From: Streptomyces blattellae
Lineage (GTDB): Bacteria; Actinomycetota; Actinomycetes; Streptomycetales; Streptomycetaceae
Length of the DNA: 64,000 bases
Direction: 5' to 3'
NCBI RefSeq assembly: GCF_009709555.1
Contig: NZ_WJBG01000213.1
Coordinates: 106,817-170,816, forward strand
The notes under the pieces were generated by a model. The model made no database searches, was not told the DNA's origin, and saw nothing but the letters and a program-made list of their open reading frames with translations. A program made the translations under genes and the position numbers. The stretch's first letter is position 1; every line of letters starts with the position of its first letter. Below, one piece after another: positions 17,931 to 26,705 of the stretch.

Positions 17931-18067
17931 ACCATGAGGGATCATGTTGCGTAGTGCCTGGTCGTGCTGCTGAGTGACGTTCTGCCTGATCAGAGCATGT
18001 GCGCTGGTTGCTCTGTGCTACCTCGTATTACGTCATCCAAAGGCGTCCGGCCACCGGCTGGCCACCG
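17931..18067. repeat. Element-end repeat with arm-type sites (copy 2)
   Basis: About 135 bp conserved after att copies 2, 3 and 4: ACCATGAG, then CCTGATCAGAGCA, CATCCAAAGGCGTC and the paired direct repeat GGCCACCG (18049 and 18060). The pair resembles arm-type binding sites of a tyrosine integrase. Confidence 0.65.
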
Positions 18068-18219
18068 GGAAGGGCACCACTGGCGACAAGAAGCGGGTTC
18101 ACCAGGGTTGTCGGCCTCCCACAGACCTCCTGCGATAACCCTCCCTGTCAGACTCTCGTGAGACATGAGGACAATCGAGTCTTCTGTTGTCAGTGGGGCG
18201 AGAACAGGATCTTTCGAAC

Positions 18220-18520
18220 GTGACGCTGAGCGGTGCCGACCTTCAGGCCGGTGTGGCCGATGATGGGGCCGTGGGCAAGAAGAAGCGCGGCCCCCGTGCG
18301 GGCGGGCCAAAGCGGCAGTCCTTCACCGCGGAGTACAAGCTTCGGGTCGTGGAGGAGTACGAGCGGCTGACCGAGCCCGGGGCGAAGGGCGCGCTGCTGC
18401 GCCGGGAGGGTCTGTACCACTCCCACATCGTCGACTGGCGTGCTGCCCGGGATGCCGGAGCGCTGGGTGCGCCGGCCGCCAAACCGTCCGGACCGGCGGG
18501 ATCACTCCCGCAGCGCCGAC
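18220..18520 (+). pseudogene. Truncated IS3-family transposase OrfA
   Basis: The segment GPKRQSFTAEYKLRVVEEYE followed by LLRREGLYHSHIVDWR is the N-terminal helix-turn-helix of IS3-family OrfA. After about residue 95 the frame runs into unrelated Arg/Pro-rich sequence, and no OrfB follows, so only a remnant is left. It lies just inside the left end of the second island segment. Confidence 0.7.
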
Positions 18521-18640
18521 GGCGGCCCCGCCGCCGAGCGCTGCCCCCGTACCTGCTCCTATTGCCATCAGCGAGTTGGGACGGAATTGCCATGGTACGT
18601 TCCTGCCCACAGTATGGCCTGCGCCACACGCCGCAGGACA

Positions 18641-18988
18641 CTACGCAGCGGCATCGTGCGGGGTCAGCGTGATCTTCGGTTCGTCGTCGGCGACGTCGAT
18701 ATCGATGCGCAGGGTGGCGTCAAGCCCCTTGGACAGCTTGTACAACAGCGTGAGGGTGGGGACCGCGTCGCTTCCCTCGATACGCGAGATCTTCGCCTGG
18801 TCCAGTCCGCACCTCTCGGCGGCCTCGGCCTGGGTCAGACCGAGTTCTTTGCGGCGGTCATAGACCACCACAGCAAGTGCCATCGCCAGCAGGTTCTCGC
18901 GTCGCTCCTGAGCGCGCTCCTCGGACTCGGGGTACCCCTCCCGGATCCGCTTCTCACGCAGGGCCTGCATCCTGGTGTGGCCGCTCAT
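18641..18988 (-). CDS. XRE-family antitoxin (HigA-like)
   Basis: A 115-residue protein with a clear helix-turn-helix of the Cro/C1 type: RRKELGLTQAEAAERCGLDQ, ISRIEGSDAVPTLTLLYKL. The N-terminal 45 residues are charged and helical, and the C terminus (TLRIDIDVADDEPKITL) is the strand typical of HigA-like antitoxins. It should neutralise the upstream toxin and repress the operon. Its ATG overlaps the toxin stop in an ATGA arrangement. Confidence 0.85.
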   Translation of the reverse strand: MSGHTRMQALREKRIREGYPESEERAQERRENLLAMALAVVVYDRRKELGLTQAEAAERCGLDQAKISRIEGSDAVPTLTLLYKLSKGLDATLRIDIDVADDEPKITLTPHDAAA

Positions 18989-19365
18989 GGCATCCCTCCG
19001 TTACTCGCACTCCGGTGAAAGTCGGCATCCGCTGGGCCGTGTTCGGCCTCGCACTGCTTGCGGGCGAGGACCGCGCGGGCGATCTGCTTCTCCTCGTGTT
19101 GCTGGGTTTTGCGGAACCACGTCAAGAAGACGATCCGACGGTCCGGCGCGATCCAGTAGGTGATGCGCGCGTCGATGTCGCCGAGCACCAGCCGCAGTTC
19201 CCAGACCCCGTCCCGCAAGGGGCGGGCCAATGGCATGGGCATGGCGGGACCGAGTTCGGCCAGCAGCCCCGAGGCGTCATCGACCTTCCCGAAGTGCTTG
19301 TCCGAGAGGCCGTCGAGCCACTGGGCGACCTCCGGCTCCAGCTCGACCTGATAGAGCTCGCTCAC
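18985..19365 (-). CDS. RelE/HigB-type toxin (Gp49 family)
   Basis: A 126-residue toxin of the phage-derived Gp49-like/HigB group: VELEPEVAQWLDGL, LGPAMPMPLARPLRDGVWEL, then LGDIDARITYWIAPDRRIVF and LTWFRKTQQ. Family members cleave mRNA at the ribosome. The toxin gene precedes the antitoxin gene, as in HigBA. The GTG at 19365 is chosen because a -35/-10 pair (TTGAAA and TATACG, 16-bp spacer) places the transcript start within a few bases of it; an in-frame TTG at 19407 would lie inside the promoter. The C-terminal 25 residues are polar and variable. Confidence 0.85.
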   Translation of the reverse strand: MSELYQVELEPEVAQWLDGLSDKHFGKVDDASGLLAELGPAMPMPLARPLRDGVWELRLVLGDIDARITYWIAPDRRIVFLTWFRKTQQHEEKQIARAVLARKQCEAEHGPADADFHRSASNGGMP

Positions 19366-19373
19366 CCCTCCAC

Positions 19374-19401
19374 CGTATATGGCGTGGGCGACATATTTCA
19401 A
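19374..19401 (-). promoter_or_regulatory. Leaderless promoter of the toxin-antitoxin operon
   Basis: On the minus strand TTGAAA (19396-19401), a 16-bp spacer, then TATACG (19374-19379), which fits vegetative-sigma promoters. The start codon is only 8 bases past the -10 box, so the mRNA should be leaderless. Confidence 0.7.
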
Positions 19402-19959
19402 TGCCAACCAGGGCGCGACTCCGACCCCGGGCCCGGCCTCCCCGCGCGCGTCCAGGCCTCCGGGAAACGGGGAACCTCAGCCACCCTTCCGGCCGAGGAC
19501 GCCGGACAGGGCTGCGGCAGCCTGAGCTCAGGGGAACAGCAAGGAAGCGGCGCGCAGATGTCGACCCGGTCGTCAGCCCCCGCGAATACCGCAAGGGCGT
19601 TGAGCACCTGCGTGCGGGAGGGCTCGCCCACCGGCTCGCCTCAGCTGGCGGGCAAGCCGCAGTTCCGCGCCGGTCCAGGCCTGGGCGGGCTCCCAGGCGG
19701 TGACGGGCGGGCTGCCCAGGTCGAGGCGGCCGCAGGCGAGGACACCGGGGATTTTGTCGATCTTGGCCTCGCGGATCAGGCTGCCCTCACCCAGCCAGGC
19801 GCCGCCGGCGTGGCAGCGGGGACGTGGAGACGCGGGGAGCACCATCTCGCCGACCCTGCCACCGGCCTCCGCCCCGCCTCCACGGGGAGCGAGGCCACCT
19901 GACGGTGCGGAGGGGGGAAGAGGGTTCTTCGGCCAACCACGGCCGATAGCCTGAACTGC
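19402..19959. other. Gene-poor stretch, possible degraded coding sequence
   Basis: I see no intact gene between the toxin promoter and the SEC-C protein. On the minus strand around 19573-19850 a short stretch reads protein-like (LIREAKIDKIPGVLACGRL) but does not match anything I know and has no plausible start. It may be the remnant of a lost gene. Confidence 0.35.
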
Positions 19960-22050
19960 ATGCGCAGCAGCACAACTCACCCGAACCCGCCCGCAGTACC
20001 TGCGGCTCTCCGCAAGGTCGCCCAGGCGGTGCACACCGGCGACCTCGACGCCGCCGTCCGCCGCAACACCGCGGTCGGGCTCCCCCTCCGGTCCCTGCTG
20101 AGCAGGCATCTCGGACCGCGCGGGGAGTGTTCCGAACAGGACGTCGCCGACGTACTGGCCTGCACCTGGCTGCTGAGCCGGCCCGCGGCAGCGGCACAGC
20201 TGCGTAGCAGGCTGCGCCGGCATCGTCTGACCGATCCCGTCGTCCTGGACCATGTCTCACGCGAGGCCGAAGCCCTGGCCCTGGAGTCGCGATCCGACCA
20301 GGCCCACCCCTGGGCCACGGCGCTCGACGAGACGAACACACTCGCCGACGAGCGGACCGACCCCGCGTGGTCAGCGGCCCTGCTGCTCGTACGGGCCCGC
20401 ATGGCCGAGGGCTCCGGAGACACCGACCGGGCCCGGACGCTGACCGAGCAGTGCCTGGCCCTCGCCCCGGCATTGCGCCCCGCCGTACGCGACGCGGCCG
20501 AGTACGCGCTGTGCGCAGGCGACTGGGTCCGGGCCCACGAGCTGGCCCGCTCCATCGCCGACGACGCCGTCGCCGAGCCCCTTCCGCACCCCCTGCAGTC
20601 ACTCCTCGCCCCGCCCGCCACCGCCGGACGCGTCCCCCGCAACCAGCCCTGCCCCTGCGGCTCCGGACGCAAGTACAAAGCCTGCTGCCAGGCATCCGAC
20701 CGCGCACAAGCCGTCCATCCGCTGCCCGAACGCGCCCCGGCCCTGTACGCGATGCTCGCCACCTACGCCCAGCGCGGAGGCTTCGATCACCACCTCGACC
20801 GGCTGCTGACCTGCGCCCTCGGCGCACCCTCCGCCGCCGGACTGTGCACGGACACGCTGATCTTCGACCACGGCGCGGGCGCCGCCTTCCTCGCCGCCCG
20901 CGGCCACCTGCTCCGCGACGACGAGCGCGAACTGCTGCGCACGTGGCTGACCACTCCGCTCGACCTCTACGAGGTCACCTGGGTACGCCCCGGGGAGCGC
21001 CTCAAGCTGCGCAGCCTGACCGGCGGCGCTGGGCAGCTGGAACAGCGCGACCAGTTGTTCTCCCTCTCCGTGGTCCGGCTCGACCTCGTCGTCGCCCGCT
21101 TCCTCACCGACGGGACACGGCTGCGCGCGCTGGGCGGCCTGGGTGCTCCCGGCCGCGAGCGGCGCGCGAAGTTCACCGCGCTGTTCCACGAAGGCCCTAT
21201 GGCACCCCAGGACAGCACCGGCCACTTCACGGAACAGCTCCTGTGCGCCTTCGCCGACGACGGCGCACTGGAGGTCACCACCGACGACGGCACCCCTCCC
21301 GAGTGGCACGAGGTCACCTACGCCCGCGTGCCCGACGCGGCCGCACAGCTGCACGCGCACAGCACACAGCCGGGCGCGCGCCCGCTGACCACCGTCCAGG
21401 ACTACCAGCAGTGGGTGGCGGCCCAGCCGGAATCCTGGCTCCAGCAGACCTCCGAGAACTCCTGGACGCTGGTGGGCAAGGGCCAGGGGCACCAGCTGCT
21501 GTCCCTGGCCGACATCAGCATCGCCCGCAGCGGCGCCCTCACCGTCTCGGCCTCCACCGCCAAGCGTCTGGAACAGCTCACCGCACTCCTGGCCACGATC
21601 CTGCCCGGTCTGCGGGAGAAGCGGCACCGCGTCACCACCGCCGCCGAAATGCTGGCTCAGACCGGCCGCGACCCGCAGTGCGAAGACGCCGACGATTCCG
21701 AACGCGCGGTACGTCTGCGCCACTTCGGGATCACCCCGCCCCCCTCCGAACCCCGCCGTGTGATGCTGGAGAGCTACTTTCTCCCCGTCCCGGAGGATGC
21801 CCCCCGCCTCGCCTCAGCCATCTCACGCGAACTGGCCGCCGAGCAGATGCTGCTCCACCCCAGCGAAGAGGACGGCCTCACGCCCGCCGAAGCCGTCGCC
21901 CACGGCGGCATCCCCCGAGCCCGCGTCGAAGCCCTGCTCGACGACGTCGAATGGCGCCGAGCCCGAATGCACCTCGAGGGCCAGGACACCGACGCCCTCC
22001 CGGACGCCGACGACCTGCGCCGCCGCGTGGGCCTCACCCGCCGCAGCTGA
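19960..22050 (+). CDS. Large SEC-C-motif protein of unknown function
   Basis: A 696-residue protein with an internal SEC-C zinc motif PCPCGSGRKYKACC near residues 229-242, the metal-binding module found at the SecA C terminus and in many uncharacterised and defence-associated proteins. The first 220 residues are helical and repeat-like (TPR-type: RARTLTEQCLALAPALRPAV), and residues 250-690 are unassigned. The ATG has no Shine-Dalgarno; TAGCCT about 9 bases upstream suggests a leaderless transcript. It is the main cargo gene of the second island segment. Confidence 0.7.
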   Translation: MRSSTTHPNPPAVPAALRKVAQAVHTGDLDAAVRRNTAVGLPLRSLLSRHLGPRGECSEQDVADVLACTWLLSRPAAAAQLRSRLRRHRLTDPVVLDHVSREAEALALESRSDQAHPWATALDETNTLADERTDPAWSAALLLVRARMAEGSGDTDRARTLTEQCLALAPALRPAVRDAAEYALCAGDWVRAHELARSIADDAVAEPLPHPLQSLLAPPATAGRVPRNQPCPCGSGRKYKACCQASDRAQAVHPLPERAPALYAMLATYAQRGGFDHHLDRLLTCALGAPSAAGLCTDTLIFDHGAGAAFLAARGHLLRDDERELLRTWLTTPLDLYEVTWVRPGERLKLRSLTGGAGQLEQRDQLFSLSVVRLDLVVARFLTDGTRLRALGGLGAPGRERRAKFTALFHEGPMAPQDSTGHFTEQLLCAFADDGALEVTTDDGTPPEWHEVTYARVPDAAAQLHAHSTQPGARPLTTVQDYQQWVAAQPESWLQQTSENSWTLVGKGQGHQLLSLADISIARSGALTVSASTAKRLEQLTALLATILPGLREKRHRVTTAAEMLAQTGRDPQCEDADDSERAVRLRHFGITPPPSEPRRVMLESYFLPVPEDAPRLASAISRELAAEQMLLHPSEEDGLTPAEAVAHGGIPRARVEALLDDVEWRRARMHLEGQDTDALPDADDLRRRVGLTRRS

Positions 22051-22100
22051 CCCCGCGCCGCACGCGGTCAGCCACCTCACCCGCACGCCGATGCCCCGGC

Positions 22101-22140
22101 GCGGGGGCGCGGGGGCGCGGGGGCGCGGGGGCGCGGGGGC
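22101..22140. repeat. 8-bp GC microsatellite, five perfect copies
   Basis: GCGGGGGC is repeated five times without error, followed by a partial unit. It lies 50 bases after the SEC-C gene stop. Between it and 23,074 there is no gene I can support; the interval holds the arm repeats, hairpin and att copy 3. Confidence 0.9.
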
Positions 22141-22445
22141 GCACTCGGCGATGAAGGCGGCGTTCGCCCCAATCCGGGCACAGGCAGCGGGCAAGACCCA
22201 GCCCCGTCACGTGCACCGCCCCTGCCTCCACGAGCGCTGCGGGGCCTAACAACGATCCCCGCGATCACACGGCTTCGCCTCTACTTGCCCGCCGCCCATA
22301 GTCGCAGCATGCAGCTATGGGAGCCCGCCTCGCACCGCAAGCCGGGTACGCCAGCGTCACGTTGTCCGCTGCCTACAAAAATCAGCGCCCTCACCGGACC
22401 TCATTCACGGCACCTCGGACTCCTTCGGGACACTGACGTTGCACG

Positions 22446-22466
22446 AATGGCCACCACTTGGCCACC
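22446..22466. repeat. Left arm-type direct repeat of att copy 3
   Basis: TGGCCACC occurs at 22448 and 22459 with 11-bp spacing, about 230 bp left of the att core. This is the same distance and spacing as the pair left of att copy 4, so it probably represents the opposite integrase arm. Confidence 0.5.
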
Positions 22467-22646
22467 CCTACCCCTGCAGGTACTGACCGAAGCGTCAGCA
22501 GGATCTCAAGAAACACCAGGTCAGCCGCCTCGTCCGGCGACACAGGCGCATCACCGATTCCGAAGAGTGAAGCCTTTGACCTACGCATTCCATGCACGGG
22601 CACCCGAAGCGCTACATGCGCACATTCCAAGGTCAAGAAAACGAAA

Positions 22647-22678
22647 AAACCGCAGGCCAGAGGCCTGACCTGCAGTTT
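22647..22678. terminator. Hairpin terminator at att copy 3
   Basis: An imperfect 10-bp stem AAACCGCAGG/CCTGCAGTTT with a 12-base loop, homologous to the other three hairpins but the most diverged. Confidence 0.75.
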
Positions 22679-22682
22679 CCCA

Positions 22683-22727
22683 TGGAGCCGCCTTCGGGAT
22701 TCGAACCCGAGACCTACGCATTACGAG
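22683..22727 (-). repeat. att copy 3: 3' half of tRNA-Thr(CGT)
   Basis: The same tRNA 3' half from anticodon loop to acceptor, with an encoded CCA as in copy 1. It separates the second and third island segments. Confidence 0.88.
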
Positions 22728-22866
22728 ACCATGAGCATTCGTGTTGCGTAGTGCTTCGTCATGCTGCCCGGTGACGTTTTTCCTGATCAGAGCACGCACA
22801 GCAGGTTGCCCCGTGCCACCCCGTGACGCACCGTCCAAAGGCGTCTGTCCACCGGCTGTCCACCGA
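22728..22866. repeat. Element-end repeat with arm-type sites (copy 3)
   Basis: Homologous to the flanks of copies 2 and 4: TTCCTGATCAGAGCACGC, CCGTCCAAAGGCGTC, then CTGTCCACCG at 22845 and 22856. Confidence 0.7.
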
Positions 22867-23074
22867 AGGGGTTGCCGTCGGCCCACCGGCGGAACTGGAG
22901 CCGGGCTTGCGACGACACTGTCAACCGTTCAGAGAGACGAACGGAGGTCACTGTAGGACCTTCACAAGCACCCCTTCGCTGGGCTCCAGCACCGTGGTCC
23001 CCCGGGTGCCGGACCCCGGGGCTGGCAAAGGAGCCCGCGCCTGTGGGCGCTCGGGGTCAACAAAGCCGGGTGAG

Positions 23075-23731
23075 TCATCTCTCGTCGAGCCGTTCATCGA
23101 GGATCTCGGCAGCCCAGGCGCGCAACCGTCGACGCATGTCCTCCACCTGGCCGCCATCGACGCCGTAGACCTCGTACTCCCGGTCCGGCCAACGGTCGAC
23201 CGCCCGCAGCGCTTGGGCGAAGTAACGCGGATCGAACCCGACGTCGTGCTCCGACGCCAACTGCAGCAACCGCCCACCCGAGTACCGCCCGGAGGCGAGG
23301 GCGGCATTCACGTCGAGGTAATCCCGTGGCGCAGCCCGTCCGAAGAGGGTGGTCACCTTGTTGGCCACCGCGTCATCGGGGTGGAGGACCGGGCCGATCT
23401 CCAGCACGGCAGGCGGTCGAGCCCGCCAGTCGCATCCGAGTTCCACCTTCGCCATGTGCCCCTGTTCGTCGGCAACCGCGAACCGGGCGAACACCCCGGC
23501 GGACTTCTCCACCTCGACGGTCAGGTCGGCCGCCTGGTAGGCCGCAGCCACCGCTTCGACAGCCTCGGAGAAGGCGACGGGGTCGGCAATGTCCGTGAAG
23601 AGGTCGACGTCGTCCGACAGCCGTTCCAGGAACCCGTGCGCCTGAACCGCGTACCCGCCGGCCAGGACGAAGCCGTATCCCGCGGCGGCTTCAAGACCGA
23701 TACGAGCGAGTCGGGCGTGAAAGGGATCCAT
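23075..23731 (-). CDS. AbiEii/AbiGii-type nucleotidyltransferase toxin
   Basis: A 218-residue nucleotidyltransferase of the AbiEii/AbiGii toxin family. Visible are GGYAVQAHG followed by SDDVDLF, the GG..DxD metal-binding signature of the fold, then VELGCDWR with the third acidic region and PRDYLDVNAALASG. AbiEii proteins act as the toxin of abortive-infection type IV systems by transferring NMPs. The ATG at 23731 places the catalytic motif at residues 25-45, as in the family. It follows a 107-residue partner gene by 11 bases. Confidence 0.8.
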   Translation of the reverse strand: MDPFHARLARIGLEAAAGYGFVLAGGYAVQAHGFLERLSDDVDLFTDIADPVAFSEAVEAVAAAYQAADLTVEVEKSAGVFARFAVADEQGHMAKVELGCDWRARPPAVLEIGPVLHPDDAVANKVTTLFGRAAPRDYLDVNAALASGRYSGGRLLQLASEHDVGFDPRYFAQALRAVDRWPDREYEVYGVDGGQVEDMRRRLRAWAAEILDERLDER

Positions 23732-23742
23732 ACGGGTGGATA

Positions 23743-24066
23743 CTACGCAGCCCTGCGGGTCAGTTGCGGGAATCGCCCTTCCCACATCAACCGTGCGCGC
23801 GGCGGAAGCCACAGCCTCTGCCACACGGCCGAGAGCAGCACCGGGTCCAGGAACTGCCGTAGCTCCTCCACATGCATGGCCTCCCGGATGATCGTTTCAT
23901 AGAGCATCCGCAGGTCGACGTCGTCCGACAGGTCGTAGACGCGCTTCGGCGTCCAGTCCAGCACGGTCGGCAGAACCACCACCCCGGCTGCCGGACCGGC
24001 CAGCTCCTCCAGCGTCTCCGGAACCGTGTAGGGCCGGATCTCCGCATACCGCACCCGAGACTCCAT
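23743..24066 (-). CDS. Small partner of the AbiEii-like protein (putative antitoxin)
   Basis: A 107-residue protein beginning MESRVRYAEIRPYTVPETLE. No DNA-binding motif of AbiEi type is visible, so it is not an ordinary AbiEi. Its position directly upstream and co-oriented with the nucleotidyltransferase suggests an antitoxin or accessory subunit. C-terminal residues LWLPPRARLMWEGRFPQL are distinctive. Confidence 0.6.
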   Translation of the reverse strand: MESRVRYAEIRPYTVPETLEELAGPAAGVVVLPTVLDWTPKRVYDLSDDVDLRMLYETIIREAMHVEELRQFLDPVLLSAVWQRLWLPPRARLMWEGRFPQLTRRAA

Positions 24067-24274
24067 GCCCCCAGTATGCCCAGCCTCAGCCCTCGACAGC
24101 CACGGCCACCCACGAGTCCGGCCTGAAATCCGCTCCCGCTGGGACTGGTCCCTGAGGATCGGTGCTCCGGGCAAGGGCATGTGGGTCGAGCATGAACACC
24201 TGGAGGCGCAGTGGTCGCGCGGGCGAAGGCCGCCGTGGCGTCGCGTCCAGGTCGGAGCCCTTACGCTGATCCGG

Positions 24275-26002
24275 GTGAGTTCCAGGAAGAGCCGCCGTAC
24301 TCGATCCACGTCCTCCTCTCCTCGGGCGACCCGCCTCAGCGGCAATCCCGCCCGCCGGGCGCAGGCGGCCTCTGCGCGGTCCGTGCCGCGTGCACCGGCC
24401 CTGGCTGCCGCACTGGCCGCGATGGCGGAACAAAGCGGCGGGATCTTCCTGGCCCTGCCGGACGCGCTGCATGCCGAGAGCTTCGCCAGCGGCCTGATCG
24501 GACAGTTCCAGCACCGGGTGCCTGATGCGGTAGCACTGTTCGACGTACTGCTCGACCTCGTCGACGCGTTGGAGCGCGCGGACAGGCCCGGGCAGTACGC
24601 CCTACTGTGCGCGCTCGCAGCGATCGGCCCGGCTAGGATCGCCGCGGCGGCCCGAGTTGCTGCGGACCGGATGCTCGCCGGGGCCGATCCGGCACGAGCG
24701 GGCTGGCAACTGCCCGTCTGGCTGCCCTCCGTCGGGCAGGTCACCCCAGGGACGTGCCGACGGTGGACCGACCGGTTCGGGGAAACCGAGCACTTCCTCA
24801 TCACCTACCGGTATGCCGAGGACGGGCCCGAGCACGCCCTGTACGTCACCCGTGACCACAGCTGGCACGGGGCGCTGTGGTCCTCGACCCTCGTCACCGA
24901 GGACCGCCTGGACAAGGTCTGTGAGGAATTCGGCAAGCAGGCCCGTAAGGAGGGGGCCGCTCTGGAGATGATCCCGGCCCGCGAGGCACACGACGCGCTG
25001 CGGCACGCGACTCTGGCCTTTCTGGAGCACCGGCACGGGCCTCCCGAGACCGGGGGCGGCTGGCCCGACCGGGACTTCTTCGAGACCCTCAGCCTCACCG
25101 TGCACCGCGGGGCCGCGCTCCAGACCGAGGCCGCCCCCGATGTCCTCGCCATCGGTACCTCCACCGTACACACGCCCTCGGCCCTGTCGTGGCAAGCCCA
25201 GGACGCCGAGAAACTGCACGCGCGGTTCCTCGCCTCCCCCGAGAGTACGCGGCTCACCGGCCCCGCAGCTCGCACCCTGCCTCTCAACCTGATGCGGCTC
25301 AGCGCCGACTTCATGGGCCGCGACCCCCGCCGTATCGGCCCCAGGACCCTGGACCGTCTGCTGGGCGAGCTCCTCCCCGCCTCCTTGCTCGCCCCTGACA
25401 CCCTCCTCGAAGAGCTGCCCGCCGCGGTGGAGGCGTGGTTCGGGTGGCTGGGAGCGGCATACCTTCCCGCCGGCGAACGCAAGGCGGTGGCCCGGCAGGT
25501 GCGCAAGCTCGCCGCAAGGCTGCCCAAGCTTGCCCGCGCGGCCCACAATCCCATGCGCCCCTACATCGCGGACGTCCAGGAGAACGGCCACGATGGCGAC
25601 ATCCTCCAAGCCGTCCTGGAGCGGAGGAGCTTCGCTGTTCCGTACCCGGGAGAGCGGCTCGTCGAGCCGGGCACCCCGCCGGAGCTCATCGCGAGGCTGA
25701 ATGCGCAGACTCCCGACGTTCCCAAGGACCGGGAGGCGATTGTGCTCTGCGAACTCCTTGCCCGGGTGCTGGACCCGGCGGAGTATCCGTGCCACGTCCA
25801 TGTCGTCGAACAGCTCTGGGCCGATCAGCCTCGGGAGGTCTGGGAGAGCGCCCAGCGGCTGCGGGCGCGCGGCCTGCCCCGGGAACGGGTCTTGGAGCTT
25901 CTCGCGGGAGCGCTCCGCCCGCACGTGCGCGAGCTTCCCGGGGGGATGGGCGGGGCCGGTTTCGACGCCAAGCAGTATCTGGACTCTCTCGCCGCCCTGT
26001 AG
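24275..26002 (+). CDS. Large orphan protein, cargo of island segment 3
   Basis: A 575-residue protein with no domain I recognise. It is mostly helical, with a Ser/Arg-rich N terminus, a conserved-looking centre (TEHFLITYRYAEDGPEHALY, WHGALWSSTLVTEDRL) and a C-terminal region reminiscent of SEC-C-associated proteins (IVLCELLARVLDPAEYPC). The GTG at 24275 is taken because TACGCT lies about 8 bases upstream (leaderless); the frame is open back to 24065 and ATG 24422 is a downstream alternative. It is divergent from the AbiEii pair. Confidence 0.55.
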   Translation: MSSRKSRRTRSTSSSPRATRLSGNPARRAQAASARSVPRAPALAAALAAMAEQSGGIFLALPDALHAESFASGLIGQFQHRVPDAVALFDVLLDLVDALERADRPGQYALLCALAAIGPARIAAAARVAADRMLAGADPARAGWQLPVWLPSVGQVTPGTCRRWTDRFGETEHFLITYRYAEDGPEHALYVTRDHSWHGALWSSTLVTEDRLDKVCEEFGKQARKEGAALEMIPAREAHDALRHATLAFLEHRHGPPETGGGWPDRDFFETLSLTVHRGAALQTEAAPDVLAIGTSTVHTPSALSWQAQDAEKLHARFLASPESTRLTGPAARTLPLNLMRLSADFMGRDPRRIGPRTLDRLLGELLPASLLAPDTLLEELPAAVEAWFGWLGAAYLPAGERKAVARQVRKLAARLPKLARAAHNPMRPYIADVQENGHDGDILQAVLERRSFAVPYPGERLVEPGTPPELIARLNAQTPDVPKDREAIVLCELLARVLDPAEYPCHVHVVEQLWADQPREVWESAQRLRARGLPRERVLELLAGALRPHVRELPGGMGGAGFDAKQYLDSLAAL

Positions 26003-26094
26003 AGCGCGGCTGGCGTACGGCGGGGCCGGAACGACCATGGCCTCGGTTCGCGGTCGGCGTCCCGCCGTTATGCGGGCACTCCGGCGTCAGGGTG

Positions 26095-26345
26095 GGAGAG
26101 TACGAAGATTCCTGCGCTCGCAGGGGCGGCGTCTGCTTCATCGAGGCCCGCGAACCCCTGGAAGACGTGCGGGACACCCGATGGCACCTCAGGGGTGACG
26201 GCGACGTCGGCGGCTACGGCCTGCGCGGCCAGCCCGTGGCATCGTCGAAGACGATCTCGTGCGAGCCGGCTTGGATCAGCAACGGCGGCAGCCCGGTAAG
26301 ACGCTTCACCTTCTCGGACACCAGGCGGGCAGGCCTCACCCCAAC
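26095..26345 (-). pseudogene. Alpha/beta-hydrolase (HSL family) fragment, frameshifted
   Basis: Two minus-strand frames together give the end of a hormone-sensitive-lipase-type hydrolase: LPPLLIQAGSHEIVFDDAT ends in one frame near 26230, and VAVTPEVPSGVPHVFQGFAG continues in another, carrying the catalytic-His region (HVF). No intact N-terminal half with a GDSAG motif is present. This is a decayed gene fragment in the third island segment. Confidence 0.6.
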
Positions 26346-26397
26346 CGTCCCGGCCGGTCGCTGGTGTGGTGCGCGGCGGGGTTGCCAGAGTCGAGGC

Positions 26398-26705
26398 GTG
26401 TATCTCATCCACGTCCATCTGAACGGGCCGCCGGGAGCCGTACTGCTGGCCGGTATCGAAACCCTGGTCTGGTCCGTCGCGCGAACGGCGGACCGGTTCG
26501 AACACATCGTGGTGCATCCCAAGGGCGGCCCTACTCCGTCATCGGGCTGCACCTGATCGCGGAGCAGGCGAAGGACGCCCGTATGCTTGCCCTCGGCGTG
26601 TGCCGCCGGGCGCTGGCCGCGTCGCGGGCAACGCTGGCCGGGTGGCAGCTGGTGGGCGCCGAACTTCCCACGGGCACACCGCTCGGCGACTGGCCGCCGG
26701 ACTGA
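26398..26705 (+). pseudogene. Small frameshifted gene of unknown function
   Basis: A GTG-started frame (VYLIHVHLNGPPGAVLLAG) stops at 26556, while protein-like sequence resumes in another frame (SVIGLHLIAEQAKDARMLAL to PLGDWPPD) and ends at 26705. Joined, they make about 100 residues of one protein with a single frameshift near 26525. I cannot name the family. Confidence 0.45.
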
